Assembly (NCBI GenBank): GCA_009779935.1 | Contig: WRAX01000002.1 | Coordinates: 1 to 64,000 of the forward strand | DNA length: 64,000 nt | DNA from: Defluviitaleaceae bacterium | GTDB lineage: Bacteria; Bacillota; Clostridia; Lachnospirales; WRAX01 | Direction: 5' to 3' | Shown here: in pieces, positions 9,092 to 18,500 of the stretch | How positions within the stretch are numbered: position 1 is the first letter of the stretch | How the letters are laid out: each line of letters opens with the position of its first letter | Notes under the pieces: generated by a model | Database searches by the model: none | What the model was told of the DNA's origin: nothing | What the model saw: only the letters and a program-made list of their open reading frames with translations | Position numbers and translations under genes: made by a program

Positions 9092-10387
9092 ATGCTTCAT
9101 CCAAAAACCACCCACACCATAATAAATGGTGATTGCAGAGAAATGGATACATTAGCCGACAAAAGTATTGATTTAATTATAACGTCACCGCCGTATTGGC
9201 AACTAAAAGACTATGGCAGCGGCGATAACCAGATAGGCTTTAACGATAGCTATGAAAACTATATAAACAACCTCAACCTTGCCTGGCAGGAATGCTACCG
9301 GGTGCTGGCTGACGGTTGCCGTTTGTGTATAAATATAGGGGACCAATTTGCCCGTTCTGTATATTACGGGCGATACAAGGTAATCCCAATACATAGTGAA
9401 ATTATCAGGTTTTGCGAAACACTGGGTTTTGATTTTATGGGGCAAATTATATGGCAAAAAACCACAACAATGAACACCACAGGCGGCGCAAGTATTATGG
9501 GCAGCTTCCCCTACCCCCGCAACGGCATTGTTAAGTTTGATTTTGAGTATATTTTGCTGTTCAAAAAGCCGGGAACGGCAAAAAAGCCCGCACCGGAGCA
9601 AAAAGAAGTATCCAAAATGACAAAAGAGGAATGGAATACATATTTTGCAGGGCATTGGTATTTTTCCGGGGCAAAACAGGACAAGCACTTGGCAATGTTT
9701 CCTGATGAGTTGCCACGGCGGCTTATTAAAATGTTTTCGTTTGCAGGCGAAACCGTGTTGGACCCTTTTGCGGGAAGCGGCACAACCGCAAAAGTTGCAA
9801 AAGAACTTGGGCGCAATTCCGTAAACTACGAAATAAACCCCGATTTTATTAGGATTATTGAAAACAAGATTGGGGAAGATTTGTCATCGGAAATAAATAT
9901 TACAAATGCTACCCGGGTATCAGAATGGCAACTTGAAAAACGTATATCTAAACTGCCTTATCACTTTATTGATGTACATAAATTGGACAAGAAAACAGAT
10001 GTTAAAAAAGACACATACGGTTCCCGTATTGACGCAAAAGGTGCAACAAAACGAGAAGAATTGCATACGGTGCGCAAAGTTATATCGCCGGAGCTTGTGG
10101 AATTAAATAACAACACTGTAATTAGGCTTATTGGCATAAAGCAGGACGATGAACAATATGAAGCAGCTAAGGACTTTCTTGTTTCCAAGTTTAAGGGCAG
10201 GCGTGTTTTTATGAAATATGATGATGTAAAACACGACAAGGACGGCAACTTGCTTGCCTATCTTTACCTTGATAACAAAACATTTATAAATGCCCATTTG
10301 CTAAAATATGGATATGTAGAAGTGGATGATTCTGCGCCGTTTAAGCATACGAAAAAGTTTAGCAAATTAAGATATGGAGGCGAGTGA
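9092..10387 (+). CDS. Site-specific DNA methyltransferase (SPPY type, probably N4-cytosine) fused to an SNase-like domain
   Basis: The product is 431 residues, with an AGGGAG site before the ATG. The N-terminal part is a beta-class methyltransferase: motif IV TSPPY at residues 31-35 comes before the AdoMet motif I DPFAGSGTT at 224-232. The SPPY form is typical of N4-cytosine enzymes. From about residue 325 the sequence changes to a staphylococcal-nuclease-like fold: NNTVIRLIGI, then EQYEAAKDFL, then DGNLLAYLYLDNKTFINAHLLKYGYVEV. The positions matching SNase D21 and R87 are Asn here, so nuclease activity is unlikely and a DNA-binding role is inferred. The next gene is an MjaI-like endonuclease, so the probable site is CTAG. 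Confidence 0.85.
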   Translation: MLHPKTTHTIINGDCREMDTLADKSIDLIITSPPYWQLKDYGSGDNQIGFNDSYENYINNLNLAWQECYRVLADGCRLCINIGDQFARSVYYGRYKVIPIHSEIIRFCETLGFDFMGQIIWQKTTTMNTTGGASIMGSFPYPRNGIVKFDFEYILLFKKPGTAKKPAPEQKEVSKMTKEEWNTYFAGHWYFSGAKQDKHLAMFPDELPRRLIKMFSFAGETVLDPFAGSGTTAKVAKELGRNSVNYEINPDFIRIIENKIGEDLSSEINITNATRVSEWQLEKRISKLPYHFIDVHKLDKKTDVKKDTYGSRIDAKGATKREELHTVRKVISPELVELNNNTVIRLIGIKQDDEQYEAAKDFLVSKFKGRRVFMKYDDVKHDKDGNLLAYLYLDNKTFINAHLLKYGYVEVDDSAPFKHTKKFSKLRYGGE

Positions 10388-10388
10388 T

Positions 10389-11024
10389 TTGCCGAAAGAA
10401 TGGATTTTGAACAACACAATGAACCGCTTCCAACTAAACTTTAAGCGCAATGTGGGGCCCACCAGCGAATCCATACGAAAATGCGAGCCCAAAACCTTGG
10501 AACAATGGCGGGAATATTATTTTGCAAATGTAAAATCAAAAGAACACATTGAAGAGCTTGGCAGAAAACTATACACAAAAATCACAGAAGTTGTGCAAGC
10601 AGAAATTGAAGATGTAAATGAGCAAGACTGTATAGATTATATGCTTGGTATGGTGATAAACCGCACCTTTGATGGATACATGACGGAAATTACCACAATT
10701 TACGGGCAGTTAGAAGGTTTATTGGGCATCAAAATACAACCCGCCCCTGATGAATGGGACAGACTTTATAATGTGGATTTTTTTATAGAGATTAATGAAA
10801 AGTATATTGGCTTACAAATTAAGCCCGCAGGTGATGGGATACAGCTTTCCCAAATTTTCAAAGAACGGGAATTGCAAGAAAAAACCCACCAAAAATTTAC
10901 AGAAGAGTTTGGCGGGAAGGTGTTTTATATTTATTCTACAAAAATAAATGGCCGTAAAGAGATTGCCAATATGGATGTTGTTGATGAAATATCTGTTGAA
11001 GTGCAACGTTTGGGTGCAATTTAA
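10389..11024 (+). CDS. Type II restriction endonuclease, MjaI-like family
   Basis: The product is about 211 residues if TTG at 10389 is used, which GGAGGCG precedes by eight bases. An ATG at 10374 would add five residues but has no ribosome binding site. The conserved opening EWILNNTMNRFQLNFKRNVG and the segment YNVDFFIEINEKYIGLQIKP resemble the MjaI family (PF09568); the D-x(n)-E-x-K-like elements there could form the PD-(D/E)XK metal site. MjaI cuts CTAG. The gene begins one base after the methyltransferase stop, the usual arrangement for a type II pair. Family assignment is from memory of the sequence pattern, and the cleavage site is inferred. Confidence 0.75.
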   Translation: MPKEWILNNTMNRFQLNFKRNVGPTSESIRKCEPKTLEQWREYYFANVKSKEHIEELGRKLYTKITEVVQAEIEDVNEQDCIDYMLGMVINRTFDGYMTEITTIYGQLEGLLGIKIQPAPDEWDRLYNVDFFIEINEKYIGLQIKPAGDGIQLSQIFKERELQEKTHQKFTEEFGGKVFYIYSTKINGRKEIANMDVVDEISVEVQRLGAI

Positions 11025-11885
11025 TCACACACTACCCGAACCATAGGTAAAGCCACGGCCATGCACATCAGACACCACATCTGTTACCATAAAAGCTTGC
11101 TTATCGTGCTTATCCACAATTTCTTTTAGCTTGCGATAGTCCCCGCTGTCCATGGTAACCATCAGCATGGGCATTTGCTCGTTTTGATAGCTTCCCACGG
11201 TGGGTATGGTTGTAACGGATTTGCCAAGCTCTTTCATCACATCAGCCACAATGGCATCGGATTGTTTGCTGATAATATGCACCCTCTTTTTCTTGCTCAT
11301 ACCATTTTCAATATAACCCATTACAACCATGGTGATGAAAATAGACAGGATGGCGAAGAAAAACGAATCCACATCAAAAACATACAGACTAAAGATAACC
11401 ACCGCACCATCCGTAACAAAAAGCCCAATGGATGGCTTTAAGCCGGTATATTTTTGCAATATAAGGGGTGGGATGGCGGTGCCGCCGCTGGATGCCCTGT
11501 TTTTATACAAAATGGATACGGCAACACCGAATATAACGCTGCCAACCACCATGGCAAGCATCCTATCCTGCACCAATGTATGGTTTGGCACAAAATTAAT
11601 TGCCACAGGCAATAACAATGCGCCGATTACGGTGTTTACAAACACTTCACGCCCAAGGAAAATTAGGGTGGCGATGACAACAATGCCATTACCAATCCAC
11701 ACGCTGATGGAGCGGTCGATTGCCCCTTCGGTGGCGGATTCCAGTATAATAGCAAGCCCTGTTAGCCCGCCTGCTGCAATTTCGTGGGGTGCCATAAACA
11801 TATTTACAGCAACCGCAATTAAGGTGATGGAAAAAACTATCCACCACAAGCGGATTACCAGTTGACTCATTTTGGATTTTGTCAT
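11025..11885 (-). CDS. YitT-family membrane protein (DUF161 plus DUF2179)
   Basis: The product is 286 residues, with AAAGGAG before the ATG. About five or six transmembrane helices occupy residues 10-200, with the YitT patterns GGLTGLAIIL near the N-terminus and NRASSGGTAIPPLIL in the middle. The last 80 residues are the soluble DUF2179 domain (HIISKQSDAIVADVM..., TVGSYQNEQMPMLMVTM). Members are common in Bacillota and often present in several copies; their transport role is not established. The gene converges on the endonuclease gene with no intergenic bases, suggesting that the restriction system was inserted flush against it. Confidence 0.87.
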   Translation of the reverse strand: MTKSKMSQLVIRLWWIVFSITLIAVAVNMFMAPHEIAAGGLTGLAIILESATEGAIDRSISVWIGNGIVVIATLIFLGREVFVNTVIGALLLPVAINFVPNHTLVQDRMLAMVVGSVIFGVAVSILYKNRASSGGTAIPPLILQKYTGLKPSIGLFVTDGAVVIFSLYVFDVDSFFFAILSIFITMVVMGYIENGMSKKKRVHIISKQSDAIVADVMKELGKSVTTIPTVGSYQNEQMPMLMVTMDSGDYRKLKEIVDKHDKQAFMVTDVVSDVHGRGFTYGSGSV

Positions 11886-11955
11886 AAAATCACTCCTTTA
11901 GAGTTGAGTTTAATTGAAGCGGATAATATTGTCAAGATTTTTTTGGAGGTGCATT

Positions 11956-12603
11956 GTGGGAAAAGCAGAGCGGGTAAAAGCGGTTTTGGCTGCACTGGAT
12001 GCGCATTATCCTTTCGAGGACAAGTGCTACTTAAATTATACCCAAGCCCACGAGCTTTTAATTGCCACAATTTTATCCGCACAGTGCACCGATGACAGGG
12101 TGAATATTGTAACGGCGGATTTGTTTTCCAAATACCCCACACTGGAAGCCTTTGCAGCGGCGGATTTGGCACAAATGGAGCAGGATGTGAAGTCCACAGG
12201 GTTTTACCGCAACAAGGCTAAAAACATCATCACCTGTGCCAAGCGGTTGCTGGAAGAATTTGGCGGCCAGCTACCCTATTCAGTGGAGGAGCTGACAAGT
12301 TTGGCGGGTGTGGGGCGCAAAACCGCCAATGTGGTGCGATGCCACATTTTCGGCTTACCCAGTGTGGTGGTGGATACCCATGTAATGCGAATTTCCCGCC
12401 GCTTGGGGCTAACAAAACATAGCGACCCCGTAAAGATAGAATTTGACTTGATGAAATGCCTGCCAAAACATAGTTGGATACGCTACAACCACCAAATTAT
12501 TGCCTTTGGGCGGGAAATTTGTAAAGCACCCAAGGCAAAATGCCACCTGTGCTTTATGACGGAATTTTGCCCGTCTCATAAAAAATCGCCAAAGGCCAAT
12601 TAA
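11956..12603 (+). CDS. nth: Endonuclease III
   Basis: The product is 215 residues, starting at GTG 11956 with GGAGGTG five bases upstream; the longer frame has no site. The helix-hairpin-helix LAGVGRKTANVV contains the catalytic Lys, and VDTHVMRISRRLG contains the catalytic Asp. The C-terminal C-x6-C-x2-C-x5-C set (CKAPKAKCHLCFMTEFC) binds the [4Fe-4S] cluster. The enzyme removes oxidised pyrimidines and cleaves the abasic site in base excision repair. It is divergent from yitT and is followed by a promoter and a structured repeat. Confidence 0.95.
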   Translation: MGKAERVKAVLAALDAHYPFEDKCYLNYTQAHELLIATILSAQCTDDRVNIVTADLFSKYPTLEAFAAADLAQMEQDVKSTGFYRNKAKNIITCAKRLLEEFGGQLPYSVEELTSLAGVGRKTANVVRCHIFGLPSVVVDTHVMRISRRLGLTKHSDPVKIEFDLMKCLPKHSWIRYNHQIIAFGREICKAPKAKCHLCFMTEFCPSHKKSPKAN

Positions 12604-12622
12604 CGATTTTTTTAGATTTTGC

Positions 12623-12651
12623 TTGCTATTGCTTACTTGGTTTGGTATAAT
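12623..12651 (+). promoter_or_regulatory. Promoter-like sequence immediately before structured repeat copy 1
   Basis: TTGCTA (12623-12628) and TATAAT (12646-12651) are 17 bases apart. The expected start point falls at about 12658, the first base of the structured element, so the element would form the 5' end of the transcript that continues into lgt. Confidence 0.6.
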
Positions 12652-12657
12652 TGCCCT

Positions 12658-12809
12658 TATACCCATTTCCCGCTAAAATTGCAACAATAAACTTGTCTTT
12701 TTGTCCGATTGACCCAGCACGTACTTTTGGGTACGCACGGAACCTTGCTCCTTGCAATCGAACAAAAATAATGCGTTTCTTGCAGCGATTTTAGCGGGAA
12801 ATGAGTATA
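12658..12809 (+). repeat. Structured imperfect-palindrome element, copy 1
   Basis: The outer arms 12658-12679 and 12788-12809 pair at 21 of 22 positions (for example TATACCCATTTCCCGC with its near-complement at the right end). Inside, 12698-12711 pairs with 12755-12768 (13 of 14, one C/A mismatch). A hairpin CGTACT-TTTG-GGTACG lies at 12720-12735. A conserved single-strand block follows (ACCTTGCTCCTTG). A second copy at 62746-62911 has the same core and architecture but a different outer arm sequence. It lies in the leader of lgt. The strand is given relative to the promoter and lgt. Family unknown. Confidence 0.85.
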
Positions 12810-12833
12810 CGACATAACAACGGAGGTTTTATT

Positions 12834-13718
12834 TTGGCTGATATAATTTTTCCAAATCTGGGCATTACTATCGAAAATTTGCATAGGGTGGCGTTTTCTA
12901 TTGGAAATTTTGATATTTACTGGTATGCCGTTTTTGTAATGGTAGGAATTGCGGCGGGCGTGTTTTTTGGTGCGCATTTTGCACCTAAAAAGACAGGTCA
13001 AAACCCCGAAATTTATTTCGACTTTGCTATCTGGGTAATCCCTGCCGCCATTGTGGGTGGGCGGTTGTTTTATCTTATTTTTAGCCCATGGCCTGCGGGT
13101 GTCGGTTTTTTCCATATTTTCAACATTAGGTCGGGGGGCATTGCCATTTTCGGTGTTATCATCGCAGCCCTTGCCACCGCCATTATCTTCTGCTGGCGTA
13201 AGAAAATTTCTTTTTTTAATTTTGCAGATACTGCCGTGGTAGGTCTTATCATTGGGCATGTTATCGGGCGTTTTGGCAACTTTACCAATCGGGAGGCCTT
13301 TGGCGGCTTTGCTTCCGATAGTGCCCCATTTGCCATGCAAATACGCTTGGACCAAGTGCATAATGCAAGAACCGTAACAGATGAAATGCTGAGCAACCAA
13401 ATAATCCAAGGCGGCTTAACCTATATACAAGTGCATCCAGTGTTTTTTTATGAAGCCGCCATAAACCTGGCTCTATTTATTTTCCTAAACATATACCGCA
13501 AACACAAAAAGTTTGATGGCGAACTTATTGCAATATACTTCCTGTCCTATGGCATAACCCGCTTTTTCTTAGAAACAATGCGTACGGACCAGTTACACAT
13601 CGGCGGCACAAACATAGCCATTGCCCATATTATTTCCGCAATTTTGGTGGGTGTTGGCGGGGCAATCCTTGCCCGTGGATACATTCGCTACTTCAAAAAT
13701 CGTAAAAAGCCTGCATAA
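12834..13718 (+). CDS. lgt: Prolipoprotein diacylglyceryl transferase
   Basis: The product is 294 residues from TTG 12834, which CGGAGG precedes by seven bases. An upstream in-frame ATG at 12801 lies inside the repeat arm and is unlikely to be used. There are about seven transmembrane helices, and the Lgt signature GRFGNFTNREAFGG lies in the middle. The enzyme moves diacylglycerol from phosphatidylglycerol to the lipobox Cys of prelipoproteins at the membrane; the predicted lipoproteins at 22988 and 56852 would be substrates. Its leader contains the structured repeat, so a regulatory link is possible but unproven. Confidence 0.93.
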   Translation: MADIIFPNLGITIENLHRVAFSIGNFDIYWYAVFVMVGIAAGVFFGAHFAPKKTGQNPEIYFDFAIWVIPAAIVGGRLFYLIFSPWPAGVGFFHIFNIRSGGIAIFGVIIAALATAIIFCWRKKISFFNFADTAVVGLIIGHVIGRFGNFTNREAFGGFASDSAPFAMQIRLDQVHNARTVTDEMLSNQIIQGGLTYIQVHPVFFYEAAINLALFIFLNIYRKHKKFDGELIAIYFLSYGITRFFLETMRTDQLHIGGTNIAIAHIISAILVGVGGAILARGYIRYFKNRKKPA

Positions 13719-13771
13719 ATCTTCCCTTATCTGTCAAAAATATTAATGCAAAGCAAACAGGGAGGAATATT

Positions 13772-13921
13772 ATGGGAAAATTTACCAGCGGACTTATTGC
13801 AGGTTCTGCCCTTGGGGCTGTAGGCTTAGCGCTTGCCATGAGCGATAAACGCACAAGAAAACGCTTGTTGCGTGACGGGCGCAAGGCCATAAGCCGTGCC
13901 AACGATTTTTTAAGAAGTTAA
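13772..13921 (+). CDS. Small YtxH-like protein
   Basis: This 49-residue protein has GGGAGGAAT before its ATG. A Gly/Ala-rich hydrophobic segment (SGLIAGSALGAVGLALAMS) is followed by a basic tail (DKRTRKRLLRDGRKAI). This matches the layout of YtxH/YvlB-like small membrane-anchored proteins of Bacillota, whose function is unclear. It lies between lgt and another tiny gene, each with its own strong ribosome binding site. The family assignment rests on layout only. Confidence 0.6.
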   Translation: MGKFTSGLIAGSALGAVGLALAMSDKRTRKRLLRDGRKAISRANDFLRS

Positions 13922-13933
13922 GGAGGATTTATT

Positions 13934-14062
13934 ATGTCCAAGAAAAGTACAGCAACTGTGGATTTACACTATCACGGCGGTAACGGGAATTTAACGCCTG
14001 AAAACGGAAAAGAACTGCCCGACACAGGTAAGAAGAAAAAAGAGAAAAAAGTGTATAACTAA
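13934..14062 (+). CDS. Small polar protein of unknown function
   Basis: The product is 42 residues, with AGGAGG seven bases before the ATG. It is hydrophilic, contains HYHGGNGN, and ends in a run of Lys/Glu (KKKKEKKV). No family is recognised. The strong ribosome binding site, the 12-base gap to the previous small gene and the terminator directly after its stop support a real gene. Confidence 0.55.
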   Translation: MSKKSTATVDLHYHGGNGNLTPENGKELPDTGKKKKEKKVYN

Positions 14063-14068
14063 TCATCG

Positions 14069-14097
14069 GGGACGGCCGGAAACTTTGCGGCCGTCCC
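14069..14097 (+). terminator. Hairpin terminator after the lgt small-gene run
   Basis: GGGACGGCCG and CGGCCGTCCC form a perfect 10 bp stem with a nine-base loop. The following TAAATATTT is only a weak U-tract. Confidence 0.65.
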
Positions 14098-14118
14098 TAA
14101 ATATTTCCAAAATACTTG

Positions 14119-14147
14119 TTGACCTTTTTTGAAATATCATGTACAAT
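14119..14147 (+). promoter_or_regulatory. Promoter of the GGDEF two-gene operon
   Basis: TTGACC (14119-14124) and TACAAT (14142-14147) are separated by 17 bases and lie 37 bases before the ATG at 14184. Confidence 0.7.
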
Positions 14148-14183
14148 AGAATAGAGAAAGACTGACAAAATTGAGGTGAGTGT

Positions 14184-15599
14184 ATGATTGAGCTTTTGAC
14201 AGCCGTAAAACCGCAACTATCATCAAATCCGCTGGAAAATTTGACTATGATTGCCAATACCCTGTCCCATGCGACGGGTGGTAGTTGTTTTGTTGTCGCA
14301 TACAAAAGCGGTAATTTTAGGGTTGTTACCCCGAACGCTTACCCCGGGTGTTTTGATGAATGCGACATAAAGCAATCTTACGCTACCCGCGAGCCTGTCA
14401 TAAAAGACGGGTTTGTTTGTGTCCCAATAACCCCACAAAACCATCATTTTGATTTTGAAGAGATAGAAGATATGCGCCAATATATTGAAGATATGTACCC
14501 AACGGGCTTTGTTTGCATATCCGGCACAATCGCCGACCCCCGTGGCATCTTGGCTGATGTTATGGAGCTTAATAACCTAATCGCCACCTGTTTGGAATTT
14601 TACACGCACCTGCACGATATTACAACCGACAAACTAACGGGAGCCCTAACCCGTAAATATATGGAGCAAGCCTTGGAAACACGCCTAAAATCAGATAGTC
14701 CCTTTGCCCTAATTATGGGGGATATGGATTTTTTTAAGCATATAAACGACAACTTTGGGCATGCCGTAGGTGACGATGTTCTGCGCTTTGCAGCGGACAA
14801 CATACGCAAAAATTTAGGCGAAAAAGGTGTGCTTGGCAGATACGGCGGGGAAGAATTTGTTATCATGCTTGATAATGCCGATACCCCTGCCGCCGAAGAA
14901 TTTGCGGAAAATCTACGCCTTTCAATCCAAGATGCTGATATTTTGGAGGGCAAGCGGGATGTTACCATTAGCTTGGGCATTGCCGTTTACCCTGCCCACG
15001 GCAACACCATAAAAACTTTAACAGACAAGGCGGATAAAGCCCTGTATGTGGCCAAAAACAGCGGGCGCAACAAATACCAAACTTGGCAAGATGATTTTGA
15101 TGCACATACAGTTACAAAAACCCCCGAACAGGAGTTTTTTACAGGCGATGCGGACAAAGACGCCCGGCATACACGCTCGCTTTACAAAATAATGTCAATC
15201 AGCGCAGGAGATGTGGATGGTGCCGAAAAAATAAGCTTGGTTTTGGACGAAATTGCCAATAACCTTATGGCGATTGATGTGGCATATTATCCCAAAAACA
15301 AACCGCCACACAGGCTTAAAGCATCCAATTTTTTGCAGCACAACCTAAGCTTGGTAGAAAAAACCATGGCCAAGGCAGAAATATTTTGTGAGGTAGATTG
15401 GGACAACAAAAATGTTGATAATAGGGCAGGTTTTTACAATTGGCAATCCGTTATCGTGGTGCCCGCTGTGATAAATGGCGAAATTGCAGGGGTTTTATAT
15501 GTTAGCACATCGGTTGCATCTAAGGCATTTACAAGGGACGAAGCCGGATATGCCTACAATGTGGCACAGCTTGCGGCAATGATGATGGATAGGGGGTAA
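14184..15599 (+). CDS. GGDEF diguanylate cyclase with N-terminal sensor and C-terminal GAF-like region
   Basis: The product is 471 residues, with TTGAGGTGAGTGT before the ATG. Residues 1-140 look like a soluble sensor domain. The GGDEF domain starts at DKLTGALTRKY and has an intact active site, GGEEF at 221-225, with the metal-binding D of GDMDFFK. No RxxD inhibitory site stands five residues before GGEEF, so product inhibition is not expected. The last 130 residues are GAF-like (VAYYPKN ... SVIVVPAVINGEIAGVLYVS). The linker just after GGDEF (FFTGDADKDARHTR) closely resembles that of the next gene (IITGDALVDAMRMR). It should make cyclic-di-GMP in the cytoplasm. Its stop overlaps the next start by one base. 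Confidence 0.88.
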   Translation: MIELLTAVKPQLSSNPLENLTMIANTLSHATGGSCFVVAYKSGNFRVVTPNAYPGCFDECDIKQSYATREPVIKDGFVCVPITPQNHHFDFEEIEDMRQYIEDMYPTGFVCISGTIADPRGILADVMELNNLIATCLEFYTHLHDITTDKLTGALTRKYMEQALETRLKSDSPFALIMGDMDFFKHINDNFGHAVGDDVLRFAADNIRKNLGEKGVLGRYGGEEFVIMLDNADTPAAEEFAENLRLSIQDADILEGKRDVTISLGIAVYPAHGNTIKTLTDKADKALYVAKNSGRNKYQTWQDDFDAHTVTKTPEQEFFTGDADKDARHTRSLYKIMSISAGDVDGAEKISLVLDEIANNLMAIDVAYYPKNKPPHRLKASNFLQHNLSLVEKTMAKAEIFCEVDWDNKNVDNRAGFYNWQSVIVVPAVINGEIAGVLYVSTSVASKAFTRDEAGYAYNVAQLAAMMMDRG

Positions 15600-18500
15600 T
15601 GGCAATGTCGATTATCAATAACAGATATAGGATAGTGCGCCAGCGCAATGTGGTGCATCCTCAAGTTTCATCCTACCTAACCCGTGATATGGCAGATGAC
15701 AATAAAGAGCGGGTTGTGCATTTGCTGGATGGGGATTTTTTGCCTAATGCGGTGGGTTTTTACAGTAAGGAATTTGCCCTATACAAAAATATAAACCATC
15801 ATTCCATACTAAAAAATTATGATTTGGAGCTGGTGCGCTTTATCGGGGACAAGCCCGCAACCACAACCCAATACCTAATTTCTGCGGAATTTGCACCGGA
15901 TGCGGCACCACTGTCAGGCGCAGCTGTGTATCTTAAACTAAAACCAAACCAAGTTTTGGATACTTTTGTGTGCCTGTGCCGTGCTGTGGGCTATTTGCAT
16001 TCCAAAAACATCATACATGGCAATATCCACGCAAATACGGTGTTTATAAACCATACAGGCAACCGTATGGGGCTTATTGATATGGCGATGACCAATTTAT
16101 TTTTCAAAGACAAGGCAGATATTTACTTCCAAGCACCCGAAATTTTGGCAGGGGGCGAAGCCAGCGTAAAAGGTGATATTTATGCTCTTGGTGCTACTTT
16201 GTTTTATCTAATTTCCGGCAAAAGCGGCGTAGTAAATTTTAAGAAGGAATTGGAAGAATTTACTATGGCAACCAAGCCGGCTATGCAGGCTTTTTTACCA
16301 ATTATCCAAAAGGCAACAGAAAAAGCAGAAAACCGTTTTGAAACTGTGCCGCAGTTGATAGAAGCCCTAAATAGCGCTTTTAATAAGACATTTGCAACCA
16401 TTGAAGTGGATGAGCTAAGGCACCTGATGCTGGGTGCAGACTTTATCGGCAGACATAGCCAGCTGGACACCATAATTAAAAACTTTGACGAAGTGGCTGT
16501 GGGCAAATCCCGTGCCCGATATGTGTATATAAGCGGCGTGCAGGGTATTGGTAAATCCACCATAGTCGGGCAGCTTAAAAACCATCTTAGCTTACAAAAT
16601 GCCCCAATTTTTGCATCTTTTGACAGTAGGGGCGACAATGCCATGCGTACCATACTGCGCCAAATGTTGGATTTGCACACGTCCAAAGCTTATGATGGGG
16701 ATTTTTTGCAATATATAACCGCCGTGGCAAACGGCACGTCTTTGGAAGGCAGCACAAAATCTTACGGGCAAAGCTCCATTATGCGGTTTATGTATGACCG
16801 TGTTAAGGATGTGCCCGCCATGATAATACTTGATGACATAGAATTTGCCGATTTTAGCACAATAGAGCTTTTCCAGCGGCTTGCTGCCATTTGCAAAAAC
16901 CTTTGCCTTGTATTGTCCACCCGCCCTGATTTTGAAAACACAAAACTAACGGAATTTTTTGCGTCCCTAACGGATGAAAACCTAATTACCTTAACCCTTG
17001 ATAATTTAACGAAAGATGAAACAGCAAGGCTGGCAAAAAGCATCCTTGCTGCCGATGAAGTTTCTGACCAGTTTGCTGATGTGCTGCACAAAAATACAGG
17101 GGGCAACCCGCTTTTTGTAGAAGAAGCCCTTAAATCCCTTATGTTGAATGGCACCATCTATATAAATTCCGAAAACGGATACTGGTATGCCGATTATGAG
17201 CGGGAGGATTTCTATAAAATCCCAATACCGCAAAATTTGATGGATGCAGTTAAAAATGTGGCGGACGCCCTTGAAGGGGATGAATACAGGGTGGTGCAAG
17301 CCATTTCTGTTTTTGACAAAATTTTGCCAACAGCAGATATGCTTGCAAGTATTTTACAAACAGATGCAACCGAGCAATTAGCAAGCCTGTCCAAACAAGG
17401 CACTTTAACTGTTCACAGCACAGGTATCGGCCGTGCCACCACCTATGCCATAACTAACAAAGCTCTAAACCAAGTGGCTTATGATCAAACAAGTGAAGAA
17501 GAAGCAAAGAAACTGCATATCCGTGCGGCGGATGTTTTGATTGGCGAAAAAACCCAAACAGACGCAATGATGGAAGAAATTGTTTATCATTTGGGTGTGG
17601 CCGATGACAATCGAAGGCTGTTAGAGTGGCTGGAAAAAATTGGCGATGCCCACTACAAAGTACTTAACATGCCAAAGTCCATAGAAATTTATGAAAAGGC
17701 CATAAAAATATGCGGCTTGCTGGGTGATGGCGAAAAAGAGATTGATGTAAGGCTAAAATTGCGCCCCGCCCAAAGGGTTACCAACCTTGTGTCGAAAGCC
17801 ATCGAAAATATGGAAAAAACAGCAGACATGGCTAAGGATTTGGGTTTGATTGAAAAGCACATCCGGGCGGCTTCGTCACTAATTAACTTGCATGTTGTAT
17901 TAAGTAATTTGGAAGCGGCAAAGGCGGTCGCAGCAAAAGTGAAGCCATTTTTCGAAGATGAAGCATTTAGGCAAAAATATCTAAAAGCTTACGTTGTGTT
18001 TAGATATTCTTCTTTTGATTTGCTGCTTACAGATGCAAAAGAAATGCCCAAAGGCATTGCGGATGAAAAGGCGGGGGAGGAGTTGCGCCGCCTGCAAGCC
18101 TTATGCCAAGAAGACTGGCTGGAAGAAAGAATTACTATAGCGGATTATATTAACCGCCACCACTCCCTTCTCGGCGAATATGCAAAATGTGCGGAAATTT
18201 TGACAGAAGCCATAGAAATGTGCCGCAAAAGCGGGGATACAAGGCTGGAGTCCGTATTCCTCTCCAATCTTGCTATCAACCATATCCATACAGGGCAGGG
18301 CAAGTTGGGATATCAAATGGGGATGGAGCAACTTTCAAGCGGCTTTACCCAGCCCAATTTGAAGATGGAGCTGGTAATGATTTTGGCGATATGTGACTAT
18401 GTCTTTTTTTTCCGGGTGGATGATGCCCTGATGAAATTAAAAGAAGCCCAAAATGAAGGCATGCTTATGGGGCTGGATATTTATACTTCTGATAACATTA

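Noticed and set aside
12801..12833. ATG 12801 as the start of lgt
   Set aside because: It lies in the right arm of the structured repeat and has no ribosome binding site, whereas TTG 12834 follows CGGAGG at normal spacing.
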